Shown: positions 16,724 through 26,162, counted from the first letter of the stretch. The stretch is DNA of 64,000 bases from Streptomyces sulfonofaciens (GCF_014656295.1 NZ_BNCD01000005.1:248001-312000), one strand, 5' to 3'. Program-made: numbers and translations. The notes: generated from the sequence alone by a model not told the origin.

Positions 16724-17518
16724 ATGACCTCCACACACCAGCGTTTCGACGGCTATGCGGTACTGATCACGGGCGCGGGCCAGGGCATCGGCGAGGCCAC
16801 CGCACGGCGGTTCGCGGCACAGGGCGCACGGGTACTGGTCACCGACCTGGACCCGGACCGGGCCGCGCGGGTGGCGGCCGCGATCACCGACGCGGGCGGC
16901 GCCGCCGAGCCGTACGCCTGCGACGTCGCGGACCGCGCCGCCGTGGAGGCGGCCGCGGCCCGTGCGGCCGAGTCCTTCGGGGGAATCGACGTGCTGGTCA
17001 ACAACGCGTACGCCTGCCACCCGGACCCGGCACGCTTCGAGGACCACGAGGACGCGCCCTGGTACCGGGACTTCGAGATCACGGTGCACGGTGCCTTCCG
17101 CTGCATACGCGCCGCCCTGCCCCGGCTGGCCGCGGCCGGCGGACGCGGTGCGGTCGTCAACGTCGGTTCCGTCAACGGCGAACGGTCCTTCGGCAACCAC
17201 GCCTACAGCGCGGCCAAGGCGGCCCTCGCCTCCCTCACCCGCACCCTGGCCGTGGAGTGCGCGCCGCGCGGGGTGCGCGTCAACCTCGTCGCACCCGGCA
17301 CCATCGACACGAACGCGTGGGACGGCCGCCGCGACGTCGTCGAGCGTGCGGCCGCCCACTACCCGCTCGGCCGGGTCGGCAGCCCCGACGACGTCGCCGC
17401 CGCGGTCACCTTCCTCGCCTCGCCGGACGCATCCTGGATCACTGGCGTGACCCTCCCGGCCGACGGCGGCCTGCTGGCCAGCAACCTGGGCCTCAACCGC
17501 GCCATGTCCGGCGGGTGA
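16724..17518 (+). CDS. Short-chain dehydrogenase/reductase (SDR)
   Basis: The product is 264 residues, a normal length for a classical SDR. The NAD(P)-binding TGAGQGIGEAT (about residues 15-25) and the NNAYA segment are present, and the catalytic Ser and YSAAK (Tyr-x-x-x-Lys) follow at about 150-170. The C-terminal GRVGSPDDVA and TGVTLPADGG are typical family ends. An Asp at the end of strand beta-2 (VTDLDPDR) favours NAD(H) over NADP(H). The substrate is unknown; the gene stands alone between a protease and a convergent beta-lactamase gene. There is little space or ribosome-binding signal before the ATG, so a leaderless transcript is possible. Confidence 0.88.
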   Translation: MTSTHQRFDGYAVLITGAGQGIGEATARRFAAQGARVLVTDLDPDRAARVAAAITDAGGAAEPYACDVADRAAVEAAAARAAESFGGIDVLVNNAYACHPDPARFEDHEDAPWYRDFEITVHGAFRCIRAALPRLAAAGGRGAVVNVGSVNGERSFGNHAYSAAKAALASLTRTLAVECAPRGVRVNLVAPGTIDTNAWDGRRDVVERAAAHYPLGRVGSPDDVAAAVTFLASPDASWITGVTLPADGGLLASNLGLNRAMSGG

Positions 17519-17588
17519 TGGGGGCCTGGGTCGGCAGCCGGCCGGGCCCGCCGCCGAGCGTGCCCGTGCACCTCGCCGCCTGCACCGT

Positions 17589-18518
17589 TCAGGTGAGGGC
17601 GGGCACGATCCGCCTCGTGGCCTCGGCGATCAGGGACTCGTCGGGCGGGGTGTGGTACCCGTCCCGGTCGGACATGAGGGCCAGCACGAGCGGCGCGGTG
17701 CCGGGCGGCCAGACGACGGCGACGTCGTTGGCCCTGCCGTAGTCGCCCGTGCCGGTCTTGTCGCCCACCCGCCAGCCCTGGGGGAGCCCGGCCCGGATGC
17801 GTTTGCCGCCGGTGACGCTGCGCTCCATCCAGTCCGTGACGAGGGCGCGCTTCTCGGCGGGCAGCGCGTCGCCGAGGACGAGCTTGCGGTAGACGGCGGC
17901 GAGCGCCCGGGGCGTGGTGGTGTCGCGGCGGTCCTTCGGGTCGTCCCTGTTCAGCCAGGGCTCGTACTGGTCGAGTCGGCTGACGGTGTCCCCGAGTTCC
18001 CGCAGGTAGGCGGTCAGCCCCGCGGGTCCGCCGATGCTGCGCATCAGCAGGTTGGCGGCCGTGCCGTCGCTGTAGCGGATGGCGGCGTCGCACAGTTGCC
18101 TGACGGTCATCCCGGTGGTGATGTGGTCCTTGGCGATCGGCGAGACGGAGTTGACGTCCGCCGCGGTGTAGGTGACGCGCTCGTCGAGGTGGCGCAGGGG
18201 GTTGCGGTGCAGGACCGCCGCCACGGCGATCGTCTTGAAGGTCGAGCAGAACGCGAAGTGCTCGTCGGCGCGGTAGGTCAGGGTGCGGCCGGTGCCGGTC
18301 GCCAGCGCGTACACGCCCAGCCGGGCACGGTGCCTGCGTTCGAGCGCGGCGAACTGCGCGGCGCCCGGGGACTCGGCGGAACGGGGGTCCTGGGCCAGGG
18401 ACGAGTCGGTGCTGGAGCGGTCACGCGTGCCGCATCCCGCCAGCGGCAGGAGCGCCGCTGCCATCAGCAGGGCGCGGCGGGACGGGCTGGACTGCTCACC
18501 GGACGGCTCAAGGGACAT
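17589..18518 (-). CDS. bla: Class A beta-lactamase, Tat-type lipoprotein
   Basis: The product is 309 residues. The N-terminus SPSRRALLMAAALLPLAGC has a twin-arginine-like motif and a lipobox, implying export and lipid anchoring. Class A motifs are STFK (nucleophile Ser at residue 92), an SDG in place of the usual SDN loop, the omega-loop general base Glu near 186 (EPWLN), and KTGTGDYG at about 254. It should hydrolyse penicillins. The SDN-to-SDG change is reported in some actinomycete class A enzymes and may alter substrate handling. I chose the ATG at 18518, with AGG about 10 nt upstream; a longer frame to 18602 lacks signal-peptide logic. It converges on the SDR gene. Confidence 0.92.
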   Translation of the reverse strand: MSLEPSGEQSSPSRRALLMAAALLPLAGCGTRDRSSTDSSLAQDPRSAESPGAAQFAALERRHRARLGVYALATGTGRTLTYRADEHFAFCSTFKTIAVAAVLHRNPLRHLDERVTYTAADVNSVSPIAKDHITTGMTVRQLCDAAIRYSDGTAANLLMRSIGGPAGLTAYLRELGDTVSRLDQYEPWLNRDDPKDRRDTTTPRALAAVYRKLVLGDALPAEKRALVTDWMERSVTGGKRIRAGLPQGWRVGDKTGTGDYGRANDVAVVWPPGTAPLVLALMSDRDGYHTPPDESLIAEATRRIVPALT

Positions 18519-18602
18519 GCGGTGGTACCTGCTTTCACTTTCCGGTGGTCCTCCCCGGGGCCAGGCCGGACGGCGGCCGTCGGGGCCAGCCCTTCCTAGC
18601 AC

Positions 18603-18980
18603 CGCCCGGCCGGGCGGAACCGTGCTGACGGGACGCCAGGAGGCAACTCGCTACGAACGGGTGAGGGGCCGCTCTCATGTTCGACCTGTCCCGGCCCCGT
18701 CCTTGTCTCTGTCCCGGTCCTTGCCCCTGTCCCGGTCCCGTTCCCTGCCCCTGTCCGGGTTCTGTCGCTGTCCCTCGGGTTCCGGTTCCGGTGTGGTTCC
18801 TGTTCCTGTCCCGTTCCGGTGTGGTTCCCGCTCCCGCTCCCGTGCCGGCCCAGGACCAGGTCGTGCCGGGTGGGGGCGGTCGGCGAGGCGGTCACCGTGT
18901 CCGGGCGGGCTAGGCTGGAGAAAGCGACAAAAACGGCAGATCACCTTTTGTAGCCGCTTGATCCACGTGGGGAGGCCACG
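18603..18980. other. Intergenic region with low-complexity repeats and the DUF4331 promoter
   Basis: The 378-bp gap between divergent genes holds a pyrimidine-rich degenerate repeat (18675-18860) and then a less GC-rich promoter-like patch (about 18915-18965) with GGGGAGG before the DUF4331 start. I see no gene in it. Confidence 0.5.
18675..18860 (+). repeat. Degenerate CCTGTCCCGGTCC-type repeat tract
   Basis: About 185 bp of imperfect CTGTCCCGGT(C/T)C units is strongly C/T-biased on the + strand. A 16-bp segment GTTCCGGTGTGGTTCC occurs twice (18785-18800 and 18813-18828). Unit lengths vary, and no conserved spacer pattern is present. Confidence 0.75.
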
Positions 18981-20018
18981 ATGTCGCACCACCTCGATTC
19001 CCCAGTCGCCCGGCAGGACCCACGCCTCGACATCACGGACCTCTACGTCTTCCGGGGCGAGCGCGGTACGGCCTGTGTGATGAACGCGGCGCACTCCCTG
19101 GCCGGCGAGGCCACCGCCTCGGGGTTCCACCCGCAGGGGCGCTACGAGTTCAAGATGGACACGGACGGTGACGCGGTGGAGGACATCACGTACCGCTTCT
19201 CCTTCGGCGAGCCCGCGCGGGACGGCACCCAGCCCTACGAGCTGCGCCGTCTGACCGGCGCCCCGGCCCAGGACCCGTTCGCGCCCGGCTCGGTGATGGC
19301 CGAGGGCCGCACCGGCCGGACCACCGGCCTGGACGACGGCGCCCGGGTGTGGGCCGGTACGGCGGGCGACACCTTCTGGATCGATCCCGACGTGCTCCAG
19401 GCCGTCGGCCGGGCCGTCAAGGACGGCACCCGGGTCGACCTGCACGGATGGGATCCGGCGGGAGCCTCGAACGCCTTCGCCGGGCAGAGCGTGCACACGA
19501 TGGTCCTGGAGATCTCCGACACCGAGCTGCTCGGGCTGACCGGTGCGCACCGGCACATCGGTGTCTGGGGGCTGGCCAGCCTCGCCACCGACTCCGGCGG
19601 CTGGCGGCAGATCAACCGGGCGGGCCTGCCCATGATCCACCCGCTCTTCACGCAGTACGACGAGGAACTCGGCGACCAACTGAACGGCGGCCGCCCCGCC
19701 GACGACCCGCACGTCTTCGGCAAGATCGCCGCCGATATGATCGCCGGCACCGTCCGGGCGCACGGCACCGCGGAGGACCCCGACGCCTACGGCCACGTCG
19801 CCGCGGCGAGGCTCTTCCCCAACCTGCTGCCGTACACCGTCGGCACCCCGGCGTCCTTCGGCTTCGCGCAGTGGAACGGGCGCGCCCTCACCGACAACGC
19901 CCCCGACACGATGTTCTCCTTCGCCACCAACACCCCGGTCACCACCGGCCTCACCAGGGAAGCCGTGACCGCCCGGCCCACGGGCACCTTCCCGTACGTC
20001 CCGGCCGAGCGGCCCTGA
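18981..20018 (+). CDS. DUF4331 family protein
   Basis: The product is 345 residues. It starts with MSHHLDSP, the hallmark of DUF4331, followed by DITDLYVF, a core containing HTMVLEI, and a C-terminal NLLPYTVGTPASFGFAQWNG region. The family is widespread in actinomycetes and has no established biochemical role. No signal peptide or membrane segment is visible here, so the protein is probably cytoplasmic, although some relatives are secreted. GGGGAGG precedes the ATG at good spacing. The upstream A/T-richer patch AAAAACGGCAGATCACCTTT probably holds the promoter. It converges with the M81 peptidase gene. Confidence 0.85.
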   Translation: MSHHLDSPVARQDPRLDITDLYVFRGERGTACVMNAAHSLAGEATASGFHPQGRYEFKMDTDGDAVEDITYRFSFGEPARDGTQPYELRRLTGAPAQDPFAPGSVMAEGRTGRTTGLDDGARVWAGTAGDTFWIDPDVLQAVGRAVKDGTRVDLHGWDPAGASNAFAGQSVHTMVLEISDTELLGLTGAHRHIGVWGLASLATDSGGWRQINRAGLPMIHPLFTQYDEELGDQLNGGRPADDPHVFGKIAADMIAGTVRAHGTAEDPDAYGHVAAARLFPNLLPYTVGTPASFGFAQWNGRALTDNAPDTMFSFATNTPVTTGLTREAVTARPTGTFPYVPAERP

Positions 20019-20243
20019 GGGCCCGGGCGGGCCGGCGCGGCGCGCCGACCGGGGCCGTGCGGCCAGGGCGGCCGGCGGCCGCCGGGGACGCGCGCCGGTG
20101 CCCCGCGGTCGGCGGGCGCCGGGCGCACGCCCCTGCGCGGCCGGCGGGCTGACGCCCCGGGCCGGCCGGCGTTCTCGTGCGGCGGGCGGGCCCGGGGCGC
20201 GGTGGTCCGGCCGGACGGGCCGCTCACCGTCCGGCCGGGGCTC

Positions 20244-21773
20244 TCACTCGTCGTCCCCGGTGAGCGGGGTGTGCGACGGCGGGATGATGCGGGCCGTGAG
20301 GTCGGGGTCGGGCATGGCCGGGTCGAACGGGAACATCGGCCGGCGGATGCGGTGGTGCCCGAGCCTGACCAGGTCCTGGTCGACGCCGCCGGGCGTGAGC
20401 GCCATCTTCCAGTCGGCGGCCATCTCGAACAGCTCGGGCTCCAGGTAGCCGATCTTCACGATCACCAGGTCGGCGCCGCGCGGGTCGAGCGCAAGATCGG
20501 TGAAGTCCCTCTCGTGGTGGTACGGCTTGCGCAGCGTGGTGAGGATGACGTGCAGGCCGCCGACCCGCAGCACCACCTCCGTACGGGCGTCGCGGTCACC
20601 GTGCCTGACGGCGTGCACCACGCCGGTCATGGTGACCGGCCCGGCGTGCCGGTCGTCGACCTCGGCGCCCGCGGTCACGGTGACCCGCGCGCCGACACCT
20701 GCCCGTACCGCGGTCTCGACGGCCGCGGGGCCCGGTACCGAGGCGTAGATGACGCTCGGGCCGTCCTCGGCGGTGAACTCCGGGCGCTCCAGCAGCCGGT
20801 GCAGGGTCCAGGTGACGTCCCCCGCGCCGCCCGCGGTCGGGTTGTCGCCGGTGTCGCTGATGAAGTAGGGCCGGGCGGTGGAGGAGAGCGCGGCCCCCAG
20901 GCACTCGTCCAGGGTGCCGGTCGGCGCGACGAAGGCGAAGTCGTGCCGCGCGTCCCAGAAGCCCCTGGCCAGCCGCTCGGCACCGGCCGAGACGGCGGAC
21001 TCGTCGGGGCCGGTGACGACGACCGCGGCGCGGTTGCGGGGCTCGTCCGCCCAGGCGTAGCCCACCCAGATCGCCGCGTCGGTGACGCCTTCGGCGGCCT
21101 CGACCTCGGCCACGGCCGCGTAGACGCTCTTCGCGGGCTCGATCCGGGTCGAGGTCTGCTCGCCGGCCAGCAGCACGGGCACCGGGACCCAGGCCTTCAC
21201 CGGGCGCGGCGCACCGGAGGCGAGCAGGTCCACCAGGTTCCGCGCGGCCCGCTCCTTGGTCTCCATGGCGTCCTCGTGCGGGGCCATGCGGTAGCAGGTG
21301 ATCAGGTCGCTCATGTGGGCGAGCTCGCGGGATACGTTGCCGTGCAGGTCCATGGAGGTGGAGACGAGCACGTCGGGGCCGACCGCCTCGCGGATCCGGG
21401 CCAGCAGGACGGACTCCGCGTCCTGGACGCCCTCCACCGACATGGCGCCGTGGATGTCGTACCAGAGGCCGTCCAGCGGGCCCAGCGCCCCGACCCGCTC
21501 GACCAGCTCGTCGGAGAGCTGTGCGAACGCCTCGGCGGTCACCATGCCGCCCGGCAGCGACTTGCCGACCAGCGCCCCGCGCCAGTGCGCCGCGGCGCGC
21601 AGCGGCTCGCCGGGCGCGAGGAAGGGATAGCGGGTCAGGACGTCCGCGTCACGCAGCGGGTGGAAGGCCGGCGCCTGGGTGCGGGCCGGCGAGAACGTGG
21701 ACGACTCGATGCCGAGCCCGGCGACGGCGATGACGGGACGGGCGACGGCGGTTCGGGGGTGTGGCTGTGGCAT
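20244..21773 (-). CDS. M81 family metallopeptidase (MlrC-like)
   Basis: The product is 509 residues and matches the M81/MlrC family, whose founding member cleaves linear microcystin peptides. Visible signatures are the N-terminal GIESSTFSP, a metal-binding region with YDIHGAM and SMDLHGN, and ISDTGDNPTAGGAGD. No signal peptide is present, so it acts in the cytoplasm. The ATG directly follows AGGAGCC, only 6 bp after the ROK repressor stop, so the two are co-transcribed. Divergent to this pair is an oligopeptide-type ABC importer with a sugar kinase. A role in degrading the imported peptide or glycopeptide is a reasonable inference, but the true substrate is unknown. Confidence 0.87.
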   Translation of the reverse strand: MPQPHPRTAVARPVIAVAGLGIESSTFSPARTQAPAFHPLRDADVLTRYPFLAPGEPLRAAAHWRGALVGKSLPGGMVTAEAFAQLSDELVERVGALGPLDGLWYDIHGAMSVEGVQDAESVLLARIREAVGPDVLVSTSMDLHGNVSRELAHMSDLITCYRMAPHEDAMETKERAARNLVDLLASGAPRPVKAWVPVPVLLAGEQTSTRIEPAKSVYAAVAEVEAAEGVTDAAIWVGYAWADEPRNRAAVVVTGPDESAVSAGAERLARGFWDARHDFAFVAPTGTLDECLGAALSSTARPYFISDTGDNPTAGGAGDVTWTLHRLLERPEFTAEDGPSVIYASVPGPAAVETAVRAGVGARVTVTAGAEVDDRHAGPVTMTGVVHAVRHGDRDARTEVVLRVGGLHVILTTLRKPYHHERDFTDLALDPRGADLVIVKIGYLEPELFEMAADWKMALTPGGVDQDLVRLGHHRIRRPMFPFDPAMPDPDLTARIIPPSHTPLTGDDE

Positions 21774-21779
21774 GGCTCC

Positions 21780-23039
21780 TCATACGGGTTCGCCGTCAGC
21801 CGTCCCGGTCCCGCCGCGGTGCGGCGCGGAGCGCGGGCGGACGCTGCCGGTGGTGGATGAAGTGATGGCCTCCAGGTCGTGCGCGAGCGCGCTCTGCAAG
21901 GCGAACCGGCCCGCGCCGACCAGGCCGGCGTCCGCGCCGAGGCTGGCCCGCTCGATCACCAGGTGCTCGGTGACCAGCGGGTGGCACGCCTCGTACAGGC
22001 GGCTGCGCACGGCGGCGACGAAGGGTTCAAGCGTCGACAGGATGCCGCCCAGGTACACGGCGTCCGGGTTGAAGAAGTTGACGTTGGCGGCGAGCACCGT
22101 GCCCAGGTGGAGCCCGGCCTGCCGGACGGCGCGGGTCGTCTCCGGGTCGCCGTTCGACGCGAGCCGGACGACGTCCTCCAGCGAGCCGGCCGCGATGCCC
22201 CGCTCGTGCAGGATCCGCACCAGTGCCGCGCCCGAGGCCACCGTCTCCAGGCAGCCCGTGTTGCCGCACGAACAGGGCCGGTCGTCGGCGGCCTCTATCC
22301 GGACGTGGGTGATGTCGCCCGCGGCGCCGGTCGCGCCCCGGTACAGCCGTCCGTCGGTGATGATGCCGGCGCCGATGGCGGAGCCGATCTTGACCGTGAT
22401 CGACTGCCGCCGCCCGGCCGGCTGCGCGCCGTGCTCGCCGACGGCCATGCAGTTGGCGTCGTTGTCGACGGCGGCCGGCACCCCGAACCGCTCCTCCAGC
22501 CAGTCCCTGACCGGGAAGCGGTGCCAGCCAGGCATCCGGGACGGCAGGGTCACCACACCCGCCGCCACGTCGACCGGCCCGGGCAGGGAGAACCCGACAC
22601 CCTTGAGCAGGTGGCGGCCGCGCTGCCCGGCGAGTGCCTCCAGGGTCTCGGCGAGCCGGGGCAGCGCGGTATCGGGACCGTCCGCGGTCGCCAGTGGCAC
22701 CGTCGACACGTCCGTGAGCCCGCCGCCGGGCAGCACCACGCCGATGCGGGCGTGCCGGCCGCCGAGGTCCGCGGCGACCACGAACCCCTCCGAGCCGCCG
22801 AGCCTCAGCACCTTGCGCGGACGGCCGCCGGTCGAGGAGCGGGTGCCGTGCTCCGCGACCAGCCCGTGCGCCAGCAACTGGCTGACCGTGAGCGAGATCG
22901 TCGACGGTGCGGCGCCCGTCAGATCCGCGAGTTCGGTGCGCGACGCCGCCTGCCCGGAGGCGAGGAGTTCGAGGACGCGCATGGCCACGGAGGTGGCGCC
23001 GGTGGCGCTCCTGCGTGGTGACACGCTTTTTTCATCCAT
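21780..23039 (-). CDS. ROK-family transcriptional repressor
   Basis: The product is 419 residues. An N-terminal winged helix-turn-helix (about residues 15-70, with SRTELADLTGAAPSTISLTV) is followed by a ROK sugar-kinase-like domain. That domain retains the zinc motif CSCGNTGCLE and the AAVDNDANC and GGILS regions. ROK repressors usually respond to a sugar or sugar phosphate. I chose the ATG at 23039; upstream in-frame codons extend into the AT-rich regulatory region and are unlikely to be translated. It is the first gene of a two-gene operon with the M81 peptidase and is divergent from the ABC transporter operon it probably controls. Confidence 0.88.
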   Translation of the reverse strand: MDEKSVSPRRSATGATSVAMRVLELLASGQAASRTELADLTGAAPSTISLTVSQLLAHGLVAEHGTRSSTGGRPRKVLRLGGSEGFVVAADLGGRHARIGVVLPGGGLTDVSTVPLATADGPDTALPRLAETLEALAGQRGRHLLKGVGFSLPGPVDVAAGVVTLPSRMPGWHRFPVRDWLEERFGVPAAVDNDANCMAVGEHGAQPAGRRQSITVKIGSAIGAGIITDGRLYRGATGAAGDITHVRIEAADDRPCSCGNTGCLETVASGAALVRILHERGIAAGSLEDVVRLASNGDPETTRAVRQAGLHLGTVLAANVNFFNPDAVYLGGILSTLEPFVAAVRSRLYEACHPLVTEHLVIERASLGADAGLVGAGRFALQSALAHDLEAITSSTTGSVRPRSAPHRGGTGTADGEPV

Positions 23040-23344
23040 GGACGCAGTAACTTCCGCCGCGGGGTAGGTGCGCGGGAACGAGTCCCACGATTCCGGGAGC
23101 GTAGCCCGAGCCGGGCAGATGATCAGCTCGGTTACCAAAGAGCCAACTAGGGCGAAACGGTGCAAAACGTATGCCACGTTCGCCACACGTGTCTTTTTTT
23201 GGGACAGCAGAAACTTACTTTTTACGACTACCCGTTTGTTTCTTCGGCCCTTATGGTCGTTGACTGGCTCCGCCAACGCGCTGTTCACGCGTGTCACCCC
23301 AGGTTCCCGGCGGACGTACCGGGCCGTTCTCTCTGAGGAGAGCC
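23040..23344. promoter_or_regulatory. AT-rich divergent control region of the ROK/M81 and ABC operons
   Basis: The 305-bp gap is unusually AT-rich for this genome at 23160-23260, with CTTTTTTT, AGAAACTTACTTTTTACG and GTTTGTTTCTT. AGAAAC and GTTTCT form inverted half-sites about 25 bp apart. Such A/T islands between a ROK repressor and a sugar-related operon commonly contain ROK operators. GAGGAG at 23334 is the ribosome binding site of the solute-binding protein gene. Confidence 0.55.
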
Positions 23345-25153
23345 ATGTTCCCTGCTGCCACGGCGGCCCGTCGCCGTCCGGCGATCCTCGCCGGTGCCCT
23401 CGCCACGGCGGGGGCGCTGCTCGCCGGGTGCTCCAGTACGAGCGGTTCGCCGTCCGCCTCGTCCGAGACCGTCAACTACGCGCTGCCCGCCAACTTCACC
23501 CCGAACTGGATCCTGCCGGTCGGCACCGCGGCGCACCTGAACACCAACAACAACGCGATCATCGCCAGCCTCTGGGAACCGCTCATCGCCTACGACGGGT
23601 CCACCGGCAAGATCGCCTGGAACAAGGGCGCCTCGCTCGCCACCGCCGCCGACTTCGCCAAGGACGGCAAGAGCGTCACGATCACACTCGGCGACCGCCA
23701 CTGGAGCGACGGCAAGCCGGTCACCTCGCGTGACGCGGAGTTCTGGTACAACGTCGTCAAGGCCAACAAGGCCCAGTGGGCCGGCTACAGCCCCGGCAAG
23801 GCGCCCGACAACTGGACCTCGTTCAAGACCGTCGACGCGCGGCACTTCACCCTCACGTTCGACAAGGCGTACAACAGCCAGTGGATGCTGGCCAACCAGC
23901 TCAGCCAGATCACGCCCATGCCGCAGCACGCCTGGGACAGGACCGGCGCCTCGGCGAAGGTGTCCGACGCCGACCGCACCGCCGGCGGCGCCAAGCAGGT
24001 CTGGAACTACCTCAACGGCGCCGCGAAGCACATCGCCCAGTACGCCTCCGACCCGCTGTGGAAGACGATCAGCGGCCCCTACGCGGTGAAGTCCTTCTCC
24101 ACCGCAGGCAAGGTCGTGCTCGCGGCCAACAAGAAGTACGACGGCGGTGAGAAGCCCAGCATCAGCACCGTGAACCTGCTGCCGTTCACCACCACGGACG
24201 CCGAGAAGAACGCGCTGCGCTCCGGCCGGGTCGACTACGGCTACATCGACGCCACCGACCTGGACCAGAAGGGCCAGTTCACCACCCAGGGCTACAAGAT
24301 CAAGCCCTGGACCGGCTGGGCGATCACCTACCTGCCGTACAACTTCAACAACCCCACCATGGGGCCCGTCTTCAAGCAGCTCTACGCCCGCCAGGCGATC
24401 CAGGAGTCCATCGACCAGAGCAGCCTGGCCAAGGTCGTCTTCAACGGCACCGCGGTGCCCGGCTACGGCCCGGTCCCGCAGGCGCAACTGTCCTCGTTCC
24501 TCTCCAAGGAGCAGAAGGAGAACCCCTACCCGTTCTCCACCGCCAAGGCCAAGGACCTGCTCACCAGCCACGGCTGGACCCTGCAGAACGGCGTCATGAC
24601 CTGCACCACGCCCGGCAGCGGCGACTCCGCGTGCGGCGAGGGCGTCGACAAGGGCACCACGTTCGAGATGCAGGTGCTCTCCCAGTCCGGCTCCACCGTC
24701 ACGGACAACATGATGAGCGCGATCCAGTCCTCGCTCGCCAAGACCGGCATCAAGTTCTCCATCAAGACCGCGCCCGTGAACTCGGTCCTGTCCCAGACGC
24801 CGCAGTGCACCGCGAGCCAGCCGATCTGCAAGTGGCAGCTCTCCTTCTTCGGCACCGCGGGAAGCTGGTACTTCCCCGCCTACCCGACCGGTGACTCGCT
24901 CTTCCAGAGCAAGGGCGGCTCGAACTTCGGCAACTACTCCAACCCCGACGTCGACAAGCTGATCGACGCCTCCACGACCTCCGACTCGCCCAAGGCGATG
25001 CAGGACTACAGCGCGGCGCTCGCCAAGGACCTGCCGGTGGTGTGGCTGCCGGAGCCGGACTACCAGATCTCGGTCGTCAACAACCGCCTCGGCGGCTTCT
25101 TCCAGGACTCGCTCGCCGAGTTCCACCCGGCCCAGTGGACGTGGACCAAGTGA
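23345..25153 (+). CDS. Peptide-type ABC transporter solute-binding lipoprotein
   Basis: The product is 602 residues. A short Arg-rich start, a hydrophobic core and the lipobox LLAGC (about residues 20-30) indicate an exported lipoprotein. The body is an SBP_bac_5 (cluster C, DppA/OppA-like) protein: N-terminal SLWEPLIAYD, WSDGKPVTSRDAEFW, and a long second lobe ending in WLPEPDYQISVVNNRLGG. The length is slightly above the typical 520-580. GAGGAG lies 4 bp before the ATG. It is the first gene of a five-gene operon. The ligand could be a peptide, a glycopeptide or an oligosaccharide, because this family covers all three; the kinase at the operon end favours a sugar-containing ligand. Confidence 0.93.
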   Translation: MFPAATAARRRPAILAGALATAGALLAGCSSTSGSPSASSETVNYALPANFTPNWILPVGTAAHLNTNNNAIIASLWEPLIAYDGSTGKIAWNKGASLATAADFAKDGKSVTITLGDRHWSDGKPVTSRDAEFWYNVVKANKAQWAGYSPGKAPDNWTSFKTVDARHFTLTFDKAYNSQWMLANQLSQITPMPQHAWDRTGASAKVSDADRTAGGAKQVWNYLNGAAKHIAQYASDPLWKTISGPYAVKSFSTAGKVVLAANKKYDGGEKPSISTVNLLPFTTTDAEKNALRSGRVDYGYIDATDLDQKGQFTTQGYKIKPWTGWAITYLPYNFNNPTMGPVFKQLYARQAIQESIDQSSLAKVVFNGTAVPGYGPVPQAQLSSFLSKEQKENPYPFSTAKAKDLLTSHGWTLQNGVMTCTTPGSGDSACGEGVDKGTTFEMQVLSQSGSTVTDNMMSAIQSSLAKTGIKFSIKTAPVNSVLSQTPQCTASQPICKWQLSFFGTAGSWYFPAYPTGDSLFQSKGGSNFGNYSNPDVDKLIDASTTSDSPKAMQDYSAALAKDLPVVWLPEPDYQISVVNNRLGGFFQDSLAEFHPAQWTWTK

Positions 25154-25202
25154 GCCCGCTCAGCCGCTGCCGCACCGCCGCGCCCCACCGACCGGAAGCC
25201 CC

Positions 25203-26162
25203 ATGGCCAACCTCCTCTACCTGATACGGCGGGTCCTGCAAGCCGTCGTGGTGATCCTCATCGTGACGGTGGTGGTGTTCTGCCTCCTGCACGCGCTCCC
25301 CGGGGGCCCGGCCCGCGGCATCCTGGGCCCCCAGGCGACCGCGCAGCAGATCGCGCAGTTCAACCACGAGCAGGGCCTCGACAAGCCGCTGCCCGTGCAG
25401 TACGTGTACTACCTGCGCACCCTCCTCCACGGTGACCTGGGCACCTCCTACACGCTCAACGAGGGGGTCTCCCAGCTCATCGCGCAGCGGCTGCCGAAGA
25501 CGCTGGTGCTCACCGTGCTCTCCGCGGTCGTCGGCCTGGCACTGGCCGTCCCGCTCGGCATGTGGCAGGCGGTGCGGCGCAACAAGCCCACCGACTACGT
25601 GATCACCACGCTGAGCTTCGTCGCCTACTCCACGCCGGTGTACTTCCTGGGCCTGATCCTGGTGCTGGTCTTCACCCAGCTACTGCCCTGGTTCCCGTCC
25701 CAGGCGCCGCAGGGCGACTCCCTCGGGCAGGTCTTCGCCGACTCCAACGCACTGGTCCTGCCGGTGATCGCGGGCGCCACCTCCATGGTGGCCGTGTTCA
25801 GCAGGTACATGCGCGCGGCGACGCTGGAGAACCTCTCCGAGGACTACGTCAGGACCGCCCGGGCCGGCGGCTCACGGCAGCGGGCGATCCTGTGGCGGCA
25901 CGTCTTCCGCAACTCCCTCACGCCGGTGGTGGCGATGCTCGGGTACTACGTGCCCGTGCTCTTCGGCGGCTCGCTCGTCGTCGAGCAGCTCTTCAACTAC
26001 CCGGGCATGGGCCTGCTGTTCTGGAGCGCGGCGCAGTCCTCCGACTACCCGGTGCTGCTCGGCTGCGTCCTCGTCATCTCCGTCGCCACCGTCGTCGGCA
26101 CCCTGCTCGCCGACATCCTCCAACGGATCATCGACCCCCGAGTGAAGGCAGGCACCTCATGA
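25203..26162 (+). CDS. ABC transporter permease, DppB-like
   Basis: The product is 319 residues with six predicted membrane helices, beginning YLIRRVLQAVVVILIVTVVV and ending LLADILQRIIDPRVK, typical of DppB/OppB. The cytoplasmic EAA loop is visible as EDYVRTARAGGSRQRAILWRH. It lies 49 bp after the binding-protein gene. Its TGA overlaps the next start (ATGA), so the second permease is translationally coupled. It forms the membrane channel with the next gene's product. Confidence 0.94.
   Translation: MANLLYLIRRVLQAVVVILIVTVVVFCLLHALPGGPARGILGPQATAQQIAQFNHEQGLDKPLPVQYVYYLRTLLHGDLGTSYTLNEGVSQLIAQRLPKTLVLTVLSAVVGLALAVPLGMWQAVRRNKPTDYVITTLSFVAYSTPVYFLGLILVLVFTQLLPWFPSQAPQGDSLGQVFADSNALVLPVIAGATSMVAVFSRYMRAATLENLSEDYVRTARAGGSRQRAILWRHVFRNSLTPVVAMLGYYVPVLFGGSLVVEQLFNYPGMGLLFWSAAQSSDYPVLLGCVLVISVATVVGTLLADILQRIIDPRVKAGTS

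Noticed and set aside
18675..18860. Possible CRISPR-like array
   Set aside because: Units are degenerate, of variable length, without constant repeats or unique spacers, and no cas genes are present.
23294..25126. A 610-codon minus frame opposite the solute-binding protein gene
   Set aside because: It is a GC-driven shadow; the + strand has a lipobox, a ribosome binding site and family motifs.
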